DNA of 64,000 nucleotides from Cacconaster sp964598495. Its GTDB lineage: Bacteria > Bacteroidota > Bacteroidia > Bacteroidales > UBA932. The stretch is taken from contig CAZRBY010000005.1 in assembly GCA_964598495.1 (NCBI GenBank), positions 1-64,000 on the forward strand. The letters are read 5' to 3'. Within the stretch, counting starts at the first letter, position 1; the number at the start of each line of letters is the position of its first letter. This document shows, piece by piece, positions 59,807 to 64,000 of this stretch. The notes under the pieces are model-generated. The model was not told the origin of the DNA. It worked only from the letters and a program-made list of their open reading frames with translations, and ran no database searches. The position numbers and the translations under genes were made by a program.

Positions 59807-60832
59807 TTATTTCAAATTATTCCAATACCATTCACAGGCCTGTTCAAACCCTTCCAAAGCACTATATCGCGGATTATAACCCAAAATTCTCTTGGCTTTT
59901 TCAATAGATGCTTGTGAATGGGGTATATCACCTTTCCTATTCTCTCTAAAAACGGGCTGTATGGAGGCTATTTCGGGGTCAAACTTTGATAAGTTTGTCC
60001 TGAGGCAATCAAAAAGTTGCAATAAGGTAGTATTGCCCCCATAAGCTATATTAAAGACCAGGTCCAACGAGGCATTTAAGGGTAAATTCATATTATATAG
60101 CCCCGAATGTTTTACAATAGTTTCTTTAGGTGTAATCATAGCCAGTTCATTGGCTTGGATTACATTATCGATATATGTAAAGTCCCGTGAATAGGTACCG
60201 TCACCGTTTATCATAGGAGATTCATGATTGATAAAAGCTTTAACCCATAATGGGATAACAGCTGCATAAGCTCCATTTGGATCTTGCCTGCGACCAAAAA
60301 CATTAAAATAACGCAGTCCTATCGTTTCCAAACCATATAGGTCAGAGAATACATTGGCATACAATTCGTTCACATATTTTGTGATGGCATAAGGCGAAAG
60401 GGGTCGTCCGATATTGTGTTCTATTTTAGGCAACTCTTTGCTATCGCCATAAGTTGAAGAGCTTGCAGCATACACAAATCTCTTTATACCGGCATCTCTT
60501 GTTGCTACGAGCATATTCAGAAAACCATCTATATTGGTGGCATTTGTCGCTATCGGATTGTTGATGCTACGCGGCACTGAGCCAAGTGCTGCCTGATGAA
60601 GTACTGCATCACAGCCTTTAACTGCCTTTTTGCAAACTTCCATGTCACGAATATCTCCCTCAACAAAAGTGAAGTTGGGCTCAATCAGCAACGGTTCTAT
60701 ATTGCGCTTAAATCCTGTGGCGAGATTATCCAAACAAACAACATCGTAACCTTTTTGTACAAAATATTCGCAAAGATTGCTACCTATAAATCCGGCTCCC
60801 CCAGTTATTAGTATTTTTATTGTTTTATTCAT
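59807..60832 (-). CDS. WbpP-like UDP-GlcNAc/GlcNAcA 4-epimerase (SDR)
   Basis: A 341-residue extended SDR with GGAGFIGS at 11-18, LDNLATGFKRN, the AALGSVPRSINNPI block, AASSSTYGD and Y-A-I-T-K (catalytic Tyr-Lys), then FGRRQDPNGAYAAVIP. These match WbpP and TviC, which interconvert UDP-GlcNAc/GalNAc (or their uronic acids) at C4. It lies between the sugar transferase and CapE-like genes. It would provide a galacto-configured building block for the repeat unit; the exact substrate is inferred. Confidence 0.85.
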   Translation of the reverse strand: MNKTIKILITGGAGFIGSNLCEYFVQKGYDVVCLDNLATGFKRNIEPLLIEPNFTFVEGDIRDMEVCKKAVKGCDAVLHQAALGSVPRSINNPIATNATNIDGFLNMLVATRDAGIKRFVYAASSSTYGDSKELPKIEHNIGRPLSPYAITKYVNELYANVFSDLYGLETIGLRYFNVFGRRQDPNGAYAAVIPLWVKAFINHESPMINGDGTYSRDFTYIDNVIQANELAMITPKETIVKHSGLYNMNLPLNASLDLVFNIAYGGNTTLLQLFDCLRTNLSKFDPEIASIQPVFRENRKGDIPHSQASIEKAKRILGYNPRYSALEGFEQACEWYWNNLK

Positions 60833-60858
60833 TTGTATCGGATATTCAGACCGTTTTC

Positions 60859-62373
60859 TTACTGACTCCTCTTCCCTTTCACCACAATATTACGTAATAT
60901 TTTCCAAAAGTACTTCCAATCGGTACGTATTGGGCTTTTGAAATATGCATTTAAATATTTCCGTTCGCTCTCTTGTATCTCTTCCAAGGTTTTCGGCATA
61001 TCTGCATAGAAAGGTGGCAGAAGCCCCGGTTTAGTTTTGATTCGCAACTCTTTCAAATCTTCATCATAAAGATTGAGATAATGAGCACTTAATGGACGCA
61101 CTCCTACTATTTTAAGTTCACCTTTCATCCAATTGATCAACATGGGCAGTTCATCCATCCAGGTTTTCCGCAAAAAACGACCTAAGGGAGTTACCCTGTA
61201 ATCGTCTAATATCTTTCCTCCTGTTGCAAGCCCTTGCTGTTTATAAATATAGGGTTGCAAATATTCGGAATAGGCATACATGGTTCTGAATTTATAAACA
61301 CCTATGATCTTGCCTCCCTTTCCCTGTCGCTGCAGACGAATCAACATGCCGTTAGATGGTTTATCGTCACGAATAGGCTCTTTTATCTTGGTGGCAACCA
61401 TATAAAATCGTCCGTTATGCACCTCTTCATGTATTACCTCAAATCCTGCCCGATATAGTCTTCCCAACACTTCTACACGTGTCAGTACCCGCGACCTGCC
61501 GCCCGTAACCCAAAAATAGAAAGGGCGTGTAAATGAAAGTTTTGAACACACACGATGCCAGAAAAAATCCAACGCATAAACCATTCTATTGATAACAGGC
61601 GGGCTTTGTCGTAAGACCTTTTCACGATGCAATGCAGATGTTACACAGTGACAGGCAATACACCCTCTGTCTGACAAACTCTGATTGATATTTGCAAATA
61701 ATGTGTTGATATGCCTGATTCTGTTTAATGAGCGCAAATATACAACCAAATGTGGGTCTTTTAGCCTGGAATAAAGTACCACTTCCGGATTGCTGCTTTC
61801 TAAAAACATAGTGTCATCGGAAAAAAGATGTTCCATTGCCCTCATCTTGTCTCCAAAATTGTCAATATCCCGCGGCATTTCCCGAATAAGGGATATTATT
61901 TTTTCCACATCTCCATTTAGAGGAGCCTCCTTCTTATCTTCCAAAGGATTTACACCTTTCTCCTGCACATCATCCAAAACGGGCTCTTCGTAAAAATAGG
62001 GTATCTTTTGATATACAAATCTTCTGAAAAGGGCATAAAGCAACACCTCCAGAAGTATAGTAATCACCAATACGGTAACCATGGAGTAATGGTACTCCCA
62101 TCCCGGGATAATAAGTCTGTAAAGCAGAAAAATGAGAAAACCTGCAAAAACCGTTTGCAGAAATATTCCCATCCATGCATACCACATTCGTTTATAATAA
62201 CTGAAGCGCAACTTTTGTGAAACAACCCCTAAAATCACCCACAACAAAGCAGATAATACAGGATAATACCAGTGGGGCAATTTGCCAAATTGATATAGTA
62301 TTCCAAAGGCAAACAGGGCAATTATAAAATCGCTGACTAAAATAAGGATCTTATGTCTCGTAACTCTTATCAC
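60859..62373 (-). CDS. Initiating sugar transferase (polyprenyl-phosphate hexose-1-phosphate type)
   Basis: A 504-residue protein. Four to five helices at the N-terminus (about 10-135) are followed by a long cytoplasmic linker, and the C-terminal 150 residues match the bacterial sugar transferase domain (PF02397): GVYKFRTMY, TPLGRFLRKTWMDELPMLINW and VGVRPLSAHYLN. It attaches the first sugar phosphate to undecaprenyl phosphate. The N-terminal region is unlike the WbaP/PglC forms I recall. The ATG overlaps the stop of the aminotransferase at 62370 by 4 bases. Confidence 0.85.
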   Translation of the reverse strand: MIRVTRHKILILVSDFIIALFAFGILYQFGKLPHWYYPVLSALLWVILGVVSQKLRFSYYKRMWYAWMGIFLQTVFAGFLIFLLYRLIIPGWEYHYSMVTVLVITILLEVLLYALFRRFVYQKIPYFYEEPVLDDVQEKGVNPLEDKKEAPLNGDVEKIISLIREMPRDIDNFGDKMRAMEHLFSDDTMFLESSNPEVVLYSRLKDPHLVVYLRSLNRIRHINTLFANINQSLSDRGCIACHCVTSALHREKVLRQSPPVINRMVYALDFFWHRVCSKLSFTRPFYFWVTGGRSRVLTRVEVLGRLYRAGFEVIHEEVHNGRFYMVATKIKEPIRDDKPSNGMLIRLQRQGKGGKIIGVYKFRTMYAYSEYLQPYIYKQQGLATGGKILDDYRVTPLGRFLRKTWMDELPMLINWMKGELKIVGVRPLSAHYLNLYDEDLKELRIKTKPGLLPPFYADMPKTLEEIQESERKYLNAYFKSPIRTDWKYFWKILRNIVVKGKRSQ

Positions 62374-63494
62374 ACGTATGATACTACAAATTCACACACC
62401 TTCTCTATATCCTCTCTTGTTATATAGGGGTGTATAGGCAACGACAGCACCGTACCACATATCCTTTGTGTAACCGGATTGCTGTCGGCAGGATAATTTA
62501 AATCTTTATAGGCAGTTTGACCATGCATGGGGGTGGGATAATAAACCATACTGGGAATACCCTGTTCTTTCAGATAGGCCTGCAAGCCGTCTCTCTGTTC
62601 TCTGTTTTTCAACTGAATGGTGTATTGCGCCCAGCTGGAGTAGTAGCCTTCAGGGATAACAGGCGTTTTTACTATGCCTTTCAGTTTTTCCGTATAGAGA
62701 GCCGCCGCCTTATTGATGTCTCTCACTTCGTATTTTTTAAAAGCATCGAATTTCACTTGCAAAATGGCGGCTTGCAGAGTATCCAATCTGGAGTTTAGCC
62801 CTATTCTAACATTGTCATACTTGAATGAGCCCTTGCCATGTACCCTCAAAGAATCCATGATTTTGGCCCACTCATCATTATTGGTGAAAACTGCTCCACC
62901 ATCGCCATAGCAACCGAGCGGTTTTGCAGGGAAAAATGATGTCGTGGAGATATCTCCGAAACTGCAAGCCATACGACCGTTTATTTTTCCGCCGAAGCCT
63001 TGTGCTCCATCTTCCAAAATTAGCAACTTGTACTTGTCTGCGATTTTCTTCACAGCATAATAATCTGCAGGAAGTCCGAATAAATCCACTGTAATAATCA
63101 CCCTGGGAGTCAGCTTCCCTTCTTTTATGGTTTTTTCAATGGCTTTTTCAAGACTTTTTACATCTATGTTGAATGTATCTTCGTCTATATCTATAAAAAC
63201 GGGTGTAGCGCCCTCCAAAGAGACAACTTCAGCCGATGCAAAGAAGGTGAAATCGGGCACGAATACGGCATCGCCTGCTCCAATGCCCCAGGCTTTAAGA
63301 GCAAGAGTAAGTGCATCCGTTCCGTTGGCACAAGCTATACAGTGTTTTACACCAACATACTCAGCTAAAGATGCTTCCAGCTCTTTGACTGCTTTACCCA
63401 TAATGTAGCCGCCTGAAGCAGCCGTATCTATCATAGCCTTATCTATTTCCGGCTTTAAAACATTATACTGTTTTACTAAATCTCTGAATTGCAT
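62370..63494 (-). CDS. WbpE-like UDP-2-acetamido-3-keto-glucuronate aminotransferase (DegT B)
   Basis: A 374-residue DegT-family PLP enzyme. The PLP lysine is Lys191 in SFFPAKPLGCYGDGG, with the Asp in LILEDGAQGFG and NSRLDTLQAAIL further on. It is very similar in motif content to WbpE, which transaminates UDP-2-acetamido-3-oxo-glucuronate to the 3-amino sugar. The WbpD-like acetyltransferase, encoded 4 bases upstream, carries out the next step. WbpA (6-dehydrogenase) and WbpB (3-dehydrogenase) genes, which supply its substrate, would be expected just beyond the right edge. Confidence 0.88.
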   Translation of the reverse strand: MQFRDLVKQYNVLKPEIDKAMIDTAASGGYIMGKAVKELEASLAEYVGVKHCIACANGTDALTLALKAWGIGAGDAVFVPDFTFFASAEVVSLEGATPVFIDIDEDTFNIDVKSLEKAIEKTIKEGKLTPRVIITVDLFGLPADYYAVKKIADKYKLLILEDGAQGFGGKINGRMACSFGDISTTSFFPAKPLGCYGDGGAVFTNNDEWAKIMDSLRVHGKGSFKYDNVRIGLNSRLDTLQAAILQVKFDAFKKYEVRDINKAAALYTEKLKGIVKTPVIPEGYYSSWAQYTIQLKNREQRDGLQAYLKEQGIPSMVYYPTPMHGQTAYKDLNYPADSNPVTQRICGTVLSLPIHPYITREDIEKVCEFVVSYV

Positions 63495-63498
63495 GGTT

Positions 63499-64000
63499 TT
63501 ATTTAATTTCTTTTAATCCGTTATTTGATTCTTTATATTTTTTTCCACATTTGGGACAAACTAAATTGTCAGGCAAGCGTTCTCCACACTCACATACCCA
63601 GCCAATCTGCTTGGCAGGTACTCCTGCCATAAGTGCGTAGTCTTTTACATCTTTGGTGACTACCGCTCCGGCAGCTATCAATGCACATCGTCCGACAGTA
63701 TGTCCGCAGACGATGGTTGCATTTGCTCCAATTGAGGCTCCCCATTTAACCAGAGTTTCATCATAAACCCCGTGAACCGGATAGTGGGCACGTGGTATGG
63801 TCACGTTGGTAAATACGCAAGATGGGCCGCAGAAAACATTGTCCTCCAATTCCACACCCTCATATACCGAAACGTTGTTCTGTATTCGCACTCCGTTTCC
63901 AATCTTCACGTTGTTGGCCACATTCACATTTTGTCCGAGCGAACAATTTTCGCCCAGGATGGCATTTTTTTGAATATGACAGAAATGCCAGATTTTTGTA
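63499..64000 (-). CDS. WbpD-like UDP-sugar 3-N-acetyltransferase (5'-truncated by window)
   Basis: A left-handed beta-helix acetyltransferase whose start lies beyond the right edge; 166 residues are visible. The frame stays open from 64000 with TKIWHFCHIQKNAILGE and CSLGQNVNVANNVKIGN, hexapeptide repeats typical of WbpD, followed by AHYPVHGVYDETLV and a C-terminal zinc-ribbon-like CECG...CPKCG. WbpD acetylates the 3-amino group made by WbpE using acetyl-CoA. The visible GTG codon at 63925-63927 is internal, not the start. Only 4 bases separate it from the aminotransferase gene. Confidence 0.85.
   Translation of the reverse strand, partial: TKIWHFCHIQKNAILGENCSLGQNVNVANNVKIGNGVRIQNNVSVYEGVELEDNVFCGPSCVFTNVTIPRAHYPVHGVYDETLVKWGASIGANATIVCGHTVGRCALIAAGAVVTKDVKDYALMAGVPAKQIGWVCECGERLPDNLVCPKCGKKYKESNNGLKEIK

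Overview
The window reads as a chromosomal stretch of a Bacteroidota bacterium, most likely a Bacteroidales. The signs are -7 promoter boxes of the TAnnTTTG type with no clear Shine-Dalgarno sites, many short lipoproteins, three secreted GH20 hexosaminidases, a TamL-type outer-membrane assembly lipoprotein, and a Wza/Wzc pair in which Wzc is fused to its tyrosine kinase. Two runs of N (213-222 and 28539-28604) show that this is a draft assembly. There are no insertion sequences, CRISPR arrays or rRNA genes. One tRNA, tRNA-Val(TAC), is present.

Left part (1-16 kb): a membrane-protein tail, then sbcD and sbcC with a MaoC-like hot-dog gene placed between them, a divergent rarA, an acyl-CoA ligase, a HAD phosphatase with a VanZ-like protein, a D-cysteine desulfhydrase/ACC-deaminase homologue, a large secreted amidase-like protein with a golvesin-type insert, and htpG. 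Middle part (16-42 kb): two tandem paralogous lipoproteins, three GH20 enzymes, a GH3 (NagZ-like) enzyme, a serine hydrolase and an M28 peptidase, which together suggest extracellular cleavage of GlcNAc-containing glycans and peptides. Among them lie an operon coding for an outer-membrane barrel plus PotABCD (polyamine uptake), a DUF4143-type ATPase, tamL, a SpoU methyltransferase and an SLC13/RCK transporter.

Right part (42-64 kb): one long leftward capsule/exopolysaccharide cluster of about 21 genes, which runs off the right edge. In transcription order it holds a WbpD-like acetyltransferase, a WbpE-like aminotransferase, an initiating sugar transferase, a WbpP-like 4-epimerase, a CapE/WbjB-like 4,6-dehydratase, Wzx, a second DegT aminotransferase, a stand-alone CapF-C-like cupin, a glycosyltransferase, Wzy, CapA, a CapK-like adenylate-forming enzyme, two more glycosyltransferase-like genes, a WbpG-like amidotransferase, a second MaoC, an unannotated small ORF, a WbpI-like 2-epimerase, Wza and Wzc. 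The enzymes point to a 2,3-diacetamido-uronic acid, possibly amidinated, plus an L-configured 2-acetamido-6-deoxy sugar that may carry a 4-amino group. CapK and MaoC hint at acyl-CoA-linked decoration.

The observations most worth following are: a 45-codon ORF coupled by an ATGA overlap to the WbpI gene; a recent MaoC duplication with one copy inside sbcDC and the other inside the capsule cluster; a family of low-complexity quasi-repeats that sits almost always just behind gene 3' ends; the CapE-cupin-aminotransferase combination without a CapF reductase; and a GH20 whose HxGGDE motif has become SIAADE.
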